A program made the translations under genes and the position numbers. From positions 105,197-140,071 of the forward strand of contig DHWY01000003.1 in NCBI GenBank assembly GCA_002413425.1: DNA of 34,875 nucleotides, written 5' to 3'. This DNA comes from Candidatus Saccharibacteria bacterium UBA5170 (GTDB lineage: Bacteria > Patescibacteriota > Saccharimonadia > Saccharimonadales > Saccharimonadaceae). This document shows positions 15,788-23,924 of this stretch, piece after piece (positions within the stretch are counted from its first letter, which is position 1; each line of letters opens with the position of its first letter). The notes under the pieces are model-generated. The model had not been told where the DNA came from. It saw only the letters and a program-made list of their open reading frames with translations, and ran no database searches.

Positions 15788-16170
15788 TTTTACTGCTTGA
15801 TACTAGTACGCCTGTCTGCAAGCTAAGCTTGATTGATGGCGATTGGCGCTTTGACGATGAGTGGCAAGCCGACCGCACTCTAGCCAAAGGATTACTGGGA
15901 TATATTCACAAAAATTTGCAAAAAAATGACAAAACCTGGTCTGACCTGAGCGCTATCGGCGTGTTCGAGGGTCCCGGTAGTTTCACCGGTCTGCGCATTG
16001 GGCTGACGGTCCTTAATACGATAGCTGGTAGTGAGAGTATCCCAATTGTCGGCGGACGTGGCGAGCAGTGGCAGGCCGACGTGCTTGAAAAGCTCCATGC
16101 TGGACATAATGACAAAATCGTTTTGCCGTTTTATGGCAGTGACGCTCATATCACTCAACCACAAAAATAG
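15784..16170 (+). CDS. tsaB: Shortened TsaB-like t6A biosynthesis protein
   Basis: Starting at GTG 15784, the 128 residues hold the N-terminal TsaB lobe: MILLLDTSTPVCKLSLIDG, then the signature GVFEGPGSFTGLRIGLTVLN and IPIVGG. Most bacterial TsaB proteins have about 220 residues with a second actin-like lobe. Here the frame ends right after the first lobe and a promoter for RNase Y follows, so this is a compact form rather than an obvious frameshift. TsaB dimerises with TsaD through this first lobe, so the scaffold function may persist. Confidence 0.82.
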   Translation: MILLLDTSTPVCKLSLIDGDWRFDDEWQADRTLAKGLLGYIHKNLQKNDKTWSDLSAIGVFEGPGSFTGLRIGLTVLNTIAGSESIPIVGGRGEQWQADVLEKLHAGHNDKIVLPFYGSDAHITQPQK

Positions 16171-16171
16171 C

Positions 16172-16201
16172 TTGCACGAATGATATAAAAAAAGCTACAC
16201 T
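16172..16201 (+). promoter_or_regulatory. Promoter of the RNase Y gene
   Basis: TTGCAC at 16172-16177 and TACACT at 16196-16201 are separated by 18 nt. Transcription from here gives a 5' leader of about 120 nt containing a small hairpin (AGTCC/GGACT, 16208-16221). Confidence 0.45.
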
Positions 16202-16328
16202 ATAGGCAGTCCATAAGGACTCTGAATAACTTTTGAAAACCGACGCCAAGACCACCTGAACTGTTGATACATCTACTTTCTGTAACTCTGCATCACTTCC
16301 AGAGGTCGCCGCGAGGAAAGGAACAATT

Positions 16329-17840
16329 ATGATAGAAGGAATTATTGCCGCAATTATTGGGGTGCTTTTTGGCGCCTCTGGGACCGTTGTGTACGAGAGA
16401 CGACGAAGCGCAATCGGTAAAAATAGTGCCGACAAAGCTGTCGCGGACGCCAAAATTAAAGCCAGCGATGTTGTCGTCAAGGCTAAAGACGACGCGCTAG
16501 AACTCATTAATGACGCCAAGAGCGAAGAGGCCGACCGTCGTAAAGAATGGCAGCGTACCGAAAACCGCCTGGCGGAGCGCGAAACAAATCTTGACCGAAA
16601 ATTAGATGAACTTGATAAAAGAACTGATGCCCTGCGGACATCAGAAGGCGAACTGGACGAACTCAAGGACGAAATTCGTGAGATTCGCGGCCGTCAGCAA
16701 GAAAAACTTGAAAAGATTGCCAAGCTGACAAAAAATGATGCGGCTGACAAACTGATGCAGATGACCGAACGCGACATTAAACAAGACCTCGTGGGACTGG
16801 TGAACAAGTTGCAAAATGATGCCAAAGAGGATGCCGAAGAGCGGGCTCAGACTATTCTTTTGACCGCTATGGAACGGATGTCATCAGAGGTGACGGCCGA
16901 ACGCACCGTGACGGCGATAAAACTGACTGATGATGACATGAAGGGGCGTATTATTGGCAAAGAAGGTCGTAATATTCAAGCCCTGCAGCGCGCGACTGGC
17001 GTTGATATTCTCGTCGATGACACGCCTGGCATGGTTATCCTGAGCTCGTTTGACCCAATCCGTCGCCAGGTTGCCCGCATGACCCTCGAGCTTCTGATGA
17101 AAGATGGGCGCATTCACCCGGGGCGTATTGAAGAAGTCGTTGCCAAAGCCGAACAAGAAATCGAAAAAGAAGTTTACCGCGCCGGTGAAGATGCTGCCCG
17201 AGAAGTCGGTGTTGTCGGCATTCCAAAAGAAATGCTCCACCTGCTGGGTGAACTTAAATTCCGTACCAGCTATGGTCAAAACGTTTTGCTGCACAGTACC
17301 GAAATGGCCCATCTATCGGGTCTGATTGCCGAAGAAATTGGAGCTGACGTGCGCGTGACTAAAACTGCGACATTACTTCACGATGTCGGCAAGGCCGTCA
17401 CGCACAAAGTCGAAGGTAAACATCACCACATCGGTGCCGAACTAGCCCGCAAATACGGTATGAGCGAGGACATTGTCCATGCCATCGAAGCTCATCACGA
17501 TGATGTTGAAGCCACAACGCCTGAAGCGTTGATTGTTCGAGTCTGCGATTCGTTGTCGGCAGCTCGACCGGGTGCCCGTAATATTAGTGCCGAGAACTTC
17601 GTTGAACGCATGCGGGATCTTGAAAATATTGCCCTGAGCTTCAGCGGCATCGAAAAGGCCTTTGCGATTAGTGCTGGCCGTGAAGTCCGCGTGATTGTCA
17701 GTCCTAAAAGCGTTGATGATTTGAGTGCAATTAAACTGGCGCGCGACATTGCTATAAAGATTGAGAGTACGATGCAATATCCTGGAACTATCAAGGTCAA
17801 TGTGATCCGCGAAACTCGCGCGATTGAATTTGCCAAGTAG
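16329..17840 (+). CDS. rny: Ribonuclease Y
   Basis: The 503-residue endoribonuclease has every expected part. An N-terminal membrane anchor (about 3-22) leads into a long charged coiled coil (about 25-190). The KH domain has GRIIGKEGRNI (206-216). The HD domain has LLHDVGKAV with His351-Asp352 as metal ligands and HHHIGAELARKYG. The family C-terminal domain follows and ends near VIRETRAIEFAK. RNase Y starts mRNA decay at the membrane. A Shine-Dalgarno, AAAGGA, precedes the ATG. Its leader of about 120 nt is unusually long for this window. Confidence 0.96.
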   Translation: MIEGIIAAIIGVLFGASGTVVYERRRSAIGKNSADKAVADAKIKASDVVVKAKDDALELINDAKSEEADRRKEWQRTENRLAERETNLDRKLDELDKRTDALRTSEGELDELKDEIREIRGRQQEKLEKIAKLTKNDAADKLMQMTERDIKQDLVGLVNKLQNDAKEDAEERAQTILLTAMERMSSEVTAERTVTAIKLTDDDMKGRIIGKEGRNIQALQRATGVDILVDDTPGMVILSSFDPIRRQVARMTLELLMKDGRIHPGRIEEVVAKAEQEIEKEVYRAGEDAAREVGVVGIPKEMLHLLGELKFRTSYGQNVLLHSTEMAHLSGLIAEEIGADVRVTKTATLLHDVGKAVTHKVEGKHHHIGAELARKYGMSEDIVHAIEAHHDDVEATTPEALIVRVCDSLSAARPGARNISAENFVERMRDLENIALSFSGIEKAFAISAGREVRVIVSPKSVDDLSAIKLARDIAIKIESTMQYPGTIKVNVIRETRAIEFAK

Positions 17841-17871
17841 ATTATTCCGTCGCGAGCACCCCATATATTCG

Positions 17872-17900
17872 TTGACTTTGGGTGCCTATAAGCGTAAGCT
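17872..17900 (+). promoter_or_regulatory. Putative promoter of the secreted-protein/pilin pair
   Basis: TTGACT at 17872-17877 and TAAGCT at 17895-17900 are spaced by 17 nt. A Shine-Dalgarno, AAGGAG, lies just before the ATG at 17927. Confidence 0.4.
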
Positions 17901-17926
17901 TAAGTGACGATTAACAAGGAGAATAT

Positions 17927-18526
17927 ATGATAAAACTACCGTCCAAGAATTATCTATTTACTGGTCTCGCTGTTGCCGCTATTGTAGTCACTATGCCATT
18001 TGCGGTTAACGCTTTGCCGGCCCGTGCTCAAGAAGCGCAGACAACTGCTCAGCAACGCCAAGAAACAGCGCAGGTAACTGCGGCCGATAAACGAGCAGCA
18101 GTTCAAACGAGGCTCGCCGACGTTAAGCTCAAGGTTTGTCAACAGCGCGAAAAAACAATCGACAATATCATGACTCGTATGGGCGACCGCGGTGTCAAGC
18201 AACTTGATGTCTTTACCAAGATTGCTGATCGCACCGAAGTTTTTTATGTAAAGTCCGGTAAAGTCCTTAGTAACTACAATGCCTTAGTGGATGGTGTGAA
18301 CGCTAAAAAGGCGGACGCTCAAACTGCCGTTACCGCCGCACAAAGCACAACGGTTACCTTCAAGTGTGACGGTACCGATCCCAAAGGAGCTGCCAGCAGT
18401 TTCAAAACTAGTCTAGAAGCCCAGAACCAAGCCCTCAAAGCTTACAAGACAGCCGTCAAAAACTTGATTGTTGGCGTTAAGTCAGTTCAGGGGACAACTA
18501 GTTCAACCGAAGGGAGTAAGCAATAA
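17927..18526 (+). CDS. Secreted helical protein of unknown function
   Basis: The 199-residue product has a basic start and hydrophobic core (about 10-28), then ALPARAQEA, which looks like a signal-peptidase site. The mature part is rich in Ala, Gln, Lys and Thr with long predicted helices (about 35-100 and 115-185). It has two cysteines, at about 72 and 149, that could pair outside the cell. No family is recognised. It overlaps the following pilin-like gene by one base (TAATG), so the two products are made together and may be assembled together at the surface. Confidence 0.7.
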   Translation: MIKLPSKNYLFTGLAVAAIVVTMPFAVNALPARAQEAQTTAQQRQETAQVTAADKRAAVQTRLADVKLKVCQQREKTIDNIMTRMGDRGVKQLDVFTKIADRTEVFYVKSGKVLSNYNALVDGVNAKKADAQTAVTAAQSTTVTFKCDGTDPKGAASSFKTSLEAQNQALKAYKTAVKNLIVGVKSVQGTTSSTEGSKQ

Positions 18527-18804
18527 TGAAGCGCTCATATAAATCAGGTTTTTCAATTGTTGAAGTGGCGATTGTTGTAGCCGTCGTCGGAATGATCGGT
18601 TTCCTTGGCTACACGTATTACACCAAACAACAGGCACAAGTGGCAGATACCGCTAGTCAAGCTGCTCGTACAGCGGAAGTACCCGCAGCGCCGACCATCA
18701 ATACCACAGCCGATCTGACGACGGCTGAAAAGGCCCTTGATGCGACGACGGTTGGAAGTACCAGCGATAGCTCGCAGCTTGATTCCGAATTAGCTAATTT
18801 CTAA
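18526..18804 (+). CDS. Minimal type IV pilin-like protein
   Basis: The 92-residue product has the prepilin signature KSG|FSIVEVAIVVAVVGMIG with Glu at +5 and one hydrophobic helix (to about 32). A Thr/Ala/Ser-rich tail follows that looks disordered, with no room for the usual globular pilin domain. It may be a very small pilin, a pilus-tethered peptide or a minor pseudopilin. It is coupled to the secreted helical protein upstream, and a strong terminator follows. Confidence 0.72.
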   Translation: MKRSYKSGFSIVEVAIVVAVVGMIGFLGYTYYTKQQAQVADTASQAARTAEVPAAPTINTTADLTTAEKALDATTVGSTSDSSQLDSELANF

Positions 18805-18818
18805 GAGCCAGCAACTCA

Positions 18819-18856
18819 TAAAATAGATGTACTCACTCAGGGGTGCATCTATTTTA
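18819..18856. terminator. Bidirectional intrinsic terminator
   Basis: An 11-bp perfect stem (18819-18829 with 18846-18856) has A and T rich ends that give a T tract on both strands. It serves the pilin-like gene on plus. On minus it overlaps the last codon of the S8 protease gene. Confidence 0.85.
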
Positions 18857-20563
18857 TTTACTATCCAAGGTATAGAGACCCGAACGACTGTCGCCCTGGG
18901 CCGCGCGGATTTGCCACTCGCCGTTTGGCAGCAACGCGCCGCCCCAGGTCCAGCCGGTCCATCCCTGTTGGTTGGTCTGTTGGTAGGGGAGATAGCGCTC
19001 AAAGCCGGTCTGGCTGTCGCGTAACCAGATGGTGCAATAGCCGCTGGCGACCGCACTGCAGCCACTGCCGAGCGTGTCGCTGCTCGAGAATTGATGTTCG
19101 GCCACGACGCCGCCTGCCTGGAGGAGGCTTGGCGTGGCCGTGGTGCCGTTGAGCGACGAAGCGACGATTAGCGCGGCGCTGGCATTGATCACCCCGTGGC
19201 CCAATTCATTGGTATAGGCGGTGTTGTTCATGACAGGGAGTTTGGTGGCGGTGGCCAACAGCAGGGCGGTCACATCATCGACGGACGAATTGGGGCGGAT
19301 TGATTTTATCAACGAGGCAAGGCTGGCAACCTGCGGCGAGGCGTACGAGGTCCCGTACAGCGAGCCAGCATACAGCGTCGTGCCGTTACTGGCGGTCCAG
19401 GTCGGTGAAACGATGGTGCCCGATCCCGGCGCTACGACATCAAGGCCAGGGCCGAAACTACTAAAGCTGGCCCGCTGATCATTCAGCGTCGTTGCCCCGA
19501 CAGCGATAACGTGGTCGTTGAGGGCGGGGTACATCATCGCGCCGGTAGGCAGGCCCTGGCAGCCTTGTTCGGTGCCGGTACCACAATTGCCGGCTGCCGC
19601 GACCACCACTACGCTATGGCTGAACGCATAATCAGTCGCCGCCTTTATCGCCGGGTCATAACTACTACCACCAAGGCTCATATTGATGACCGACGCCCCA
19701 TTATCAACGGCATAATAGATGGCCGCCGCGACATCGCTGGTCCAGCCGGGGCCGTCGTCGCTCAAAGCCTGCAGGGGCATGATTTTGGTATTCCAATTAA
19801 TCGTCGCAATGCCCGTGGCGTTATTGCCAGCCGCCCCGACCAGACCGGACGTTTCCGTCCCGTGTGATACACCCGCGCCAGTTGGGTTGGTGCGTCCCGT
19901 CATGGGGTTATTATCGCCCAGTGAAAAATTCCAGCCGCGCCAGTCATCGACGTAGCCATTATTGTCATCGTCGCAGCTGTTGGTCGTTTTATTTTGCGGC
20001 GTGCCAGTCCAGCAGCGATCGCCGAGCTTGGTCGTACCCGTCTCGCCCGGATTGTTATACCAGTTGTTTTTGAGGTCCTCGTGATTGAGGGCAAAACCGG
20101 TGTCGATGACGGCCACCACCGTCTGCCCGTTCCCAGTTGACAGGTTCCAGGCGGCCGGGGCGTTGACTTTTTGGAGTGCCCAATCGCTGGCATAGGCGGG
20201 GTCGTTGGCCGCCAGCAGTGGATAGTAGGTATGTTCTTCGGCGACCGCTTGACGGACGGCCTCCTGCTTCGGGGCGTTGGTGAGCGGTTGCGGCGCAGGA
20301 GCGGGTACGGCGGCGCGCGGGATTTCGATGGTCGGCTGTTTTGGTCCCGGCGCGTCGGCCTGCTTTTTAGCTGCGGTGGTCATGGTCGGTCGCGAGCTAT
20401 TGTTGGCCGGCGCGTCGTCGCTGTAGGTCACGATCGGGGCATTCGCCGCTCCCGTTTTTAGCGCGACGGGACGGAGCTGGATGTAGCGACCGAAAAGAGC
20501 CGCCGCGCCTGTGACGACCATAAGACTTAATACGATTGCGATGACGATTTTTTTCTGTTTCAT
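18854..20563 (-). CDS. S8-family (subtilisin-like) serine protease, membrane-anchored
   Basis: The 569-residue protein has an N-terminal membrane helix (about 6-25) and a long Pro/Ala-rich linker to about 105. The subtilase domain (about 125-465) keeps the triad Asp154 (VIDTGFALNHEDL), His234 (SHGTETSGLVGA) and Ser406 (GTSYASPQVASL), with oxyanion Asn326 in AAAGNCG. The acidic block CDDDNNGYVDDWRGWNF is a usual calcium and insertion site of this family. A beta-rich domain (about 485-569) ends the protein. It probably acts on the cell surface. The gene is more GC-rich than the island that follows. Confidence 0.9.
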   Translation of the reverse strand: MKQKKIVIAIVLSLMVVTGAAALFGRYIQLRPVALKTGAANAPIVTYSDDAPANNSSRPTMTTAAKKQADAPGPKQPTIEIPRAAVPAPAPQPLTNAPKQEAVRQAVAEEHTYYPLLAANDPAYASDWALQKVNAPAAWNLSTGNGQTVVAVIDTGFALNHEDLKNNWYNNPGETGTTKLGDRCWTGTPQNKTTNSCDDDNNGYVDDWRGWNFSLGDNNPMTGRTNPTGAGVSHGTETSGLVGAAGNNATGIATINWNTKIMPLQALSDDGPGWTSDVAAAIYYAVDNGASVINMSLGGSSYDPAIKAATDYAFSHSVVVVAAAGNCGTGTEQGCQGLPTGAMMYPALNDHVIAVGATTLNDQRASFSSFGPGLDVVAPGSGTIVSPTWTASNGTTLYAGSLYGTSYASPQVASLASLIKSIRPNSSVDDVTALLLATATKLPVMNNTAYTNELGHGVINASAALIVASSLNGTTATPSLLQAGGVVAEHQFSSSDTLGSGCSAVASGYCTIWLRDSQTGFERYLPYQQTNQQGWTGWTWGGALLPNGEWQIRAAQGDSRSGLYTLDSK

Positions 20564-20633
20564 GAAGTGTTTGTTTTGTATATTAGTACTCTTTAAAATA
20601 TACCATATTTCGTGGCAAACGTACTAAACGAAA

Positions 20634-20672
20634 AGCCCCCCACGGGAGACCGTTCGTCTCTCTAGTAGGGGG
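20634..20672 (-). terminator. Terminator downstream of the pgsA-like gene
   Basis: On the minus strand a C-rich arm pairs with a G-rich arm (CCCCC/GGGGG) around an inner GAGAC/GTCTC stem, then CTTTT follows. It lies just after the stop at 20681. A frame crossing it on the minus strand is a by-product of the repeat. Confidence 0.6.
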
Positions 20673-20680
20673 TGGGAACT

Positions 20681-21397
20681 TTAGACGACAGTGAGATTTT
20701 TGGCTCGGGAAACTACCTGAGCCACCTTGATCATCAGGATGTAGCCGCGGAGGCTCTTCACCGCCAACGGAATCACCATGATGATGAGAAATGTGCTGAT
20801 AGCGAGCGCTAGTTCCGGGTAGGGAAGCAGCGTCCAGCCGAGCAGGACGAGTAAACACTCGTCACCAAACTTGAGCTTGCCCCAGGTACTGGAGCCGGCC
20901 CGTTCGGGTTTGTCCAGCTGTTTGGCCAATCGGCTGCCAATGTAGCCAGCCAGCGCGTTGCCCAGCTCGATGACCAGCAGCAGCAGGACCAGCCCGGCAA
21001 ACAGCGGTGCACCGAACTTGAAAGCCAGACCGATTAGCAGTCCGCCAATCAATATCTTGTCGGCGAACGGGTCGGCCATCGCTCCGAAGCGCGATTCGAG
21101 CTTCAGCCGGCGGGCCAAAGCGCCGTCGATGCCATCGCTGGCAATCAGCACGACGATAATCCCGAGGGACAACCAGCGTTCGTGGGCGGTGGGTGCTTGG
21201 TAAATCTGCCAGTCAACCCACACGGCCATGACGCACCGCCACACCGAAATTGCGTTCGGAATGTTCCGGACGACGACATTTTCTTTGTAGGGCTCCAGCC
21301 GCTTCGCCGGCCGTTCGATTAGCCAGGCGAAGAAGATTCGGCTGGTTTCGACGAGCCATGTCGCGGTACTGCGGTCAGTACTGACTGGGTTGCGCAT
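20681..21397 (-). CDS. CDP-alcohol phosphatidyltransferase (PgsA-like)
   Basis: The 238-residue membrane enzyme carries the family active-site pattern DGIDGALARRLKLESRFGAM followed by ADPFADK, matching DGx2ARx8Gx3Dx3D. Several transmembrane helices surround it. PgsA-type enzymes join CDP-diacylglycerol to glycerol-3-phosphate to make phosphatidylglycerol phosphate, but the alcohol substrate cannot be read from the sequence. The first about 40 residues are an extra cytoplasmic extension before NIPNAISVWRCV. A Shine-Dalgarno, AAAGGAG, precedes the ATG. Confidence 0.88.
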   Translation of the reverse strand: MRNPVSTDRSTATWLVETSRIFFAWLIERPAKRLEPYKENVVVRNIPNAISVWRCVMAVWVDWQIYQAPTAHERWLSLGIIVVLIASDGIDGALARRLKLESRFGAMADPFADKILIGGLLIGLAFKFGAPLFAGLVLLLLVIELGNALAGYIGSRLAKQLDKPERAGSSTWGKLKFGDECLLVLLGWTLLPYPELALAISTFLIIMVIPLAVKSLRGYILMIKVAQVVSRAKNLTVV

Positions 21398-21472
21398 GGA
21401 CGGCTCCTTTCTGTCTCTCTGTCGATGTTAAAGGTCTAGTCGTAGTATAAGGGGTTGAGGGGTGTTTAGCAA

Positions 21473-22054
21473 TTACCAGACCTGTTTGTAATCGACGTGC
21501 AGCAGCCTGGCGCCGACGGCCTGCAGGCCAAACAGCGTCAGCGAGAAGAGGGCGGTAACGGCGCCGATGACCAGGGCGATGTCGCGCGTGACATCGCCGG
21601 TTTGGGTGTTGGCCAAGCATAAGACGCCCAGCGGAACCAGGCAGAAGCTGAGTTTGGTCATCAACAGCAGGCGGGCCGTCAGCTGTAGACGCCTTTTTTT
21701 TGGCAATTTTTTGTGCTGCGTCACGACCGGGAAAGCAACGGCGGTGGCTTTGTGGGTCAACTTGCTGCCGGTTTTGCCGACCACGGCTGGAATCTTGACG
21801 ACGATATAGATCGTCAGCAGAATCATGACGACCGCCACGGCGGCCACGAAGACAAGGCCAATCGGCGACATGTCGGCCGGTTGGCTGACGACGGGCGTCG
21901 GAGCGACTGGCGGGTGGGTGAACTGCTTCATGAAGTCAGACTTCAGGATTAGCGGCAGAAACAGCGCCACGGTCCATAGCCATTGCAGCAGGCAGAACAG
22001 GTAGCCGAGGGCGCCGAGGGTGTTGAGGAGGAGGGGTTTGAGGGTTTGGGGCAT
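21473..22054 (-). CDS. Polytopic membrane protein, unknown function
   Basis: The 193-residue product has about four transmembrane segments (roughly 10-35, 65-88, 125-147 and 155-180). A Pro/Val-rich loop lies at 45-62 and a basic loop, HKKLPKKRRLQ, before the third helix. No family is recognised. It lies on the same strand as pgsA, 75 nt upstream of it. It is the last GC-rich gene before the AT-rich island. Confidence 0.65.
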   Translation of the reverse strand: MPQTLKPLLLNTLGALGYLFCLLQWLWTVALFLPLILKSDFMKQFTHPPVAPTPVVSQPADMSPIGLVFVAAVAVVMILLTIYIVVKIPAVVGKTGSKLTHKATAVAFPVVTQHKKLPKKRRLQLTARLLLMTKLSFCLVPLGVLCLANTQTGDVTRDIALVIGAVTALFSLTLFGLQAVGARLLHVDYKQVW

Positions 22055-22065
22055 AGGGATATGAT

Positions 22066-22806
22066 TTACAACGCAACTTTTTCGACGATTGCCTTACTTT
22101 TGGTGTTAATGTTCTTCTTGATTTTTAGTTTTGGTTTTGAAAACTCGACTTTCTCTGCAATAATCTGGCACAGTGACGTAGCTACATCCTCCATTTGGAA
22201 GTAAATGCCTGTTTGGTCTTTTAGGTCATTACGTAGACGTTTCACGATTTCCTCAGAGTATAGTAATTTTGACAAATTCACTGGGTTTAGTGCATTGGTT
22301 CTTTTCCAGAATGTTTCAAGCTCGCCTTTTTCGACAGCGCGTTTTGTTAGGTTCCAAAGTAGCCCAGGGGCCTTTTTTAGGTCATCATTATTTAACAAAT
22401 CGAGCTTGTATATAAGGGTTGTCGAGATTGGCTTGCCAAAGTTTACTCTGAATAATTGTATCTCTCGACCGTTCAGTAATAATATCCAGTCGATTCCTTC
22501 ATTTGCGGCGTAGCCGAGGCTTTGTCGAAGATGTTTTTCGCTTAAATCAAGGTCAATCGACTTTACTTCGACAACAAAGTGTTTTTTCCGCTTTAGTTGG
22601 ATAACGTAGTCAGCGTACTCGGACCTAATTCGATATTCGGTTTTTATTTCGTCCAGCTCTTTATAGCCTAGAATTTCCGTAAGGAAGTTATTAGTCATGA
22701 TGCGTGTTGCTGATTCGTCGAGTTTTGAGAATTCTTTACGTAGGTATCTTTTCTTATAGACACCGAGTTGTCCTTTTAGGTCTTGCAGTTGCTTTTCGGT
22801 AGCCAT
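22066..22806 (-). CDS. Lone HSDR_N-type PD-(D/E)XK nuclease domain protein
   Basis: I take the start at 22806 (246 residues), with AAGGA upstream. A frame reaching 22899 would run through a palindromic repeat. The fold pattern is PD-(D/E)XK: Asp66 in SEYADYVI, Glu80 and Lys82 in FVVEVKS, and Gln95...Tyr99 in LRQSLGYA. This matches the N-terminal domain of type I restriction HsdR subunits (HSDR_N). A helical region and a basic Lys-rich tail follow. No helicase, methylase or specificity subunit is nearby, so it is not a full restriction system. A role in defence is possible but unproven. Confidence 0.72.
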   Translation of the reverse strand: MATEKQLQDLKGQLGVYKKRYLRKEFSKLDESATRIMTNNFLTEILGYKELDEIKTEYRIRSEYADYVIQLKRKKHFVVEVKSIDLDLSEKHLRQSLGYAANEGIDWILLLNGREIQLFRVNFGKPISTTLIYKLDLLNNDDLKKAPGLLWNLTKRAVEKGELETFWKRTNALNPVNLSKLLYSEEIVKRLRNDLKDQTGIYFQMEDVATSLCQIIAEKVEFSKPKLKIKKNINTKSKAIVEKVAL

Positions 22807-22878
22807 AATGAAATAGATCCTTGTGGTAAAGTTAACTGTCCTTATTAAACTACTAATAGCATGGAACATCAAATTGGC

Positions 22879-22897
22879 GCAAAGGTCCGTCCTTTGC
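22879..22897 (-). repeat. Short palindromic repeat, copy 1
   Basis: GCAAAGG and CCTTTGC form a perfect 7-bp stem around a 5-nt centre. The minus-strand reading CAAAGGACGG matches copies 2 to 4 further along the island. Confidence 0.75.
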
Positions 22898-22943
22898 AAA
22901 TCTACCTATTAGCCGAAGCCGAATGAAGTGAGCAATAGAGATC

Positions 22944-23663
22944 CTATCGTTTAAAGATCCTGTCAGCTAAGCTAAGGGAGTAGTTTTTTTCTCCAGCCAT
23001 ACTCTTTAGTTTATTGCCGATAGATGTAATGGATATATTCGTTTCAATTGTATTTAATATTGCTTTAGCTTCTAGAACTGGCCTCTGGGGATTATAAAAA
23101 TAAGGTGGTTCGTAGTTGTCCGTATTCTGGACTACACCATATGCAGATATAAAATAACCTTTTCTCTGTTCAAATTCTGCGCGCAATTTAGATAGATCTT
23201 CAGGATCTTTGACTGATTCTGAGAGGGTAGTATAGTCTTTGGCAAATTCGGCTAATACTCTTAAGACCTCCGACTGCGCACTTTTTACATTATCTGCCCA
23301 AGTAGAGCTGTATGACAATGCTGACCTGTCATACAAAATACATTTGTTGTAGAAATCTGAGACTTTGTCCCATTCGTTCCTGTCGAAGTCTCTTACGAAT
23401 AAGTATCTGTATTTATCCCAACTAGAGTTTTTCATTAATAGAAGTGTTTCAGATAAAGTATCTGGATTTTGATTGACGATCTGTAGTTGCTGTTCTGCAC
23501 TTTGAATTTCTAGCAAAATTACGTTAGCCGCGTCTCTTTTGGCATCTAACTTTTGCTTCTTGTAAATTCTAAATGCGACTAACCCTACGAGGAGCGTTAC
23601 TATGCCTATGAAGAAGTTAGAATCGAGGAAAGAAAATAATATATCTAAAAACTGGTTATTCAT
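22944..23663 (-). CDS. Single-pass membrane protein with coiled coil, unknown function
   Basis: The 239-residue product has one N-terminal transmembrane helix (about 13-33) followed by a cytoplasmic helical domain. KKQKLDAKRDAANVILLEIQ begins a coiled coil. Several aromatic-rich helices follow to about 190, and the tail is basic. This resembles membrane-anchored helical proteins found in accessory regions, but no family name can be assigned. AGGAT precedes the ATG. The gene is AT-rich and lies between palindromic repeats. Confidence 0.6.
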   Translation of the reverse strand: MNNQFLDILFSFLDSNFFIGIVTLLVGLVAFRIYKKQKLDAKRDAANVILLEIQSAEQQLQIVNQNPDTLSETLLLMKNSSWDKYRYLFVRDFDRNEWDKVSDFYNKCILYDRSALSYSSTWADNVKSAQSEVLRVLAEFAKDYTTLSESVKDPEDLSKLRAEFEQRKGYFISAYGVVQNTDNYEPPYFYNPQRPVLEAKAILNTIETNISITSIGNKLKSMAGEKNYSLSLADRIFKR

Positions 23664-23760
23664 ACGATCCTATACCTATCACGATACATTGATATTAAAC
23701 CTAACTATACCATAATTGACTGTCTGGTAAGACTACTTACTTGGTTTATATAGGTTTTGA

Positions 23761-23819
23761 TACAAAGGATAGTTCTTCGTATATGGAGAAATGTTTTGTA
23801 ATATGTATAATTGACTAGG
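23761..23819 (+). repeat. 59-nt intergenic repeat, copy A
   Basis: This stretch is 50/59 identical to 24512-24570. It opens with an imperfect hairpin (TACAAAGGA with TTCTTCGTA) and directly abuts palindrome copy 2, which is in the opposite orientation. Confidence 0.8.
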
Positions 23820-23842
23820 TTGCAAAGGTCCGTCCCTTGCAA
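23820..23842 (-). repeat. Short palindromic repeat, copy 2
   Basis: TTGCAAAGG and CCCTTGCAA pair with one mismatch around TCCGT. It has the same core and orientation as the copy at 22879-22897. Confidence 0.75.
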
Positions 23843-23924
23843 TAATTCGAATCTATCCGATAGTTCTTCTTTGTGCGTGTTAGAATAATGATAATTAACT
23901 AAGAAGCAACTCGGAGGCGCTAGT

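Noticed and set aside
15784..16328. Frameshifted tsaB with a lost second lobe downstream
   Set aside because: The bases after 16170 hold a promoter and a non-coding leader; no frame there encodes a TsaB second lobe.
20583..20858. Minus-strand open frame of 91 codons
   Set aside because: It overlaps the 3' part of the pgsA-like gene and its terminator in another frame and has no family features.
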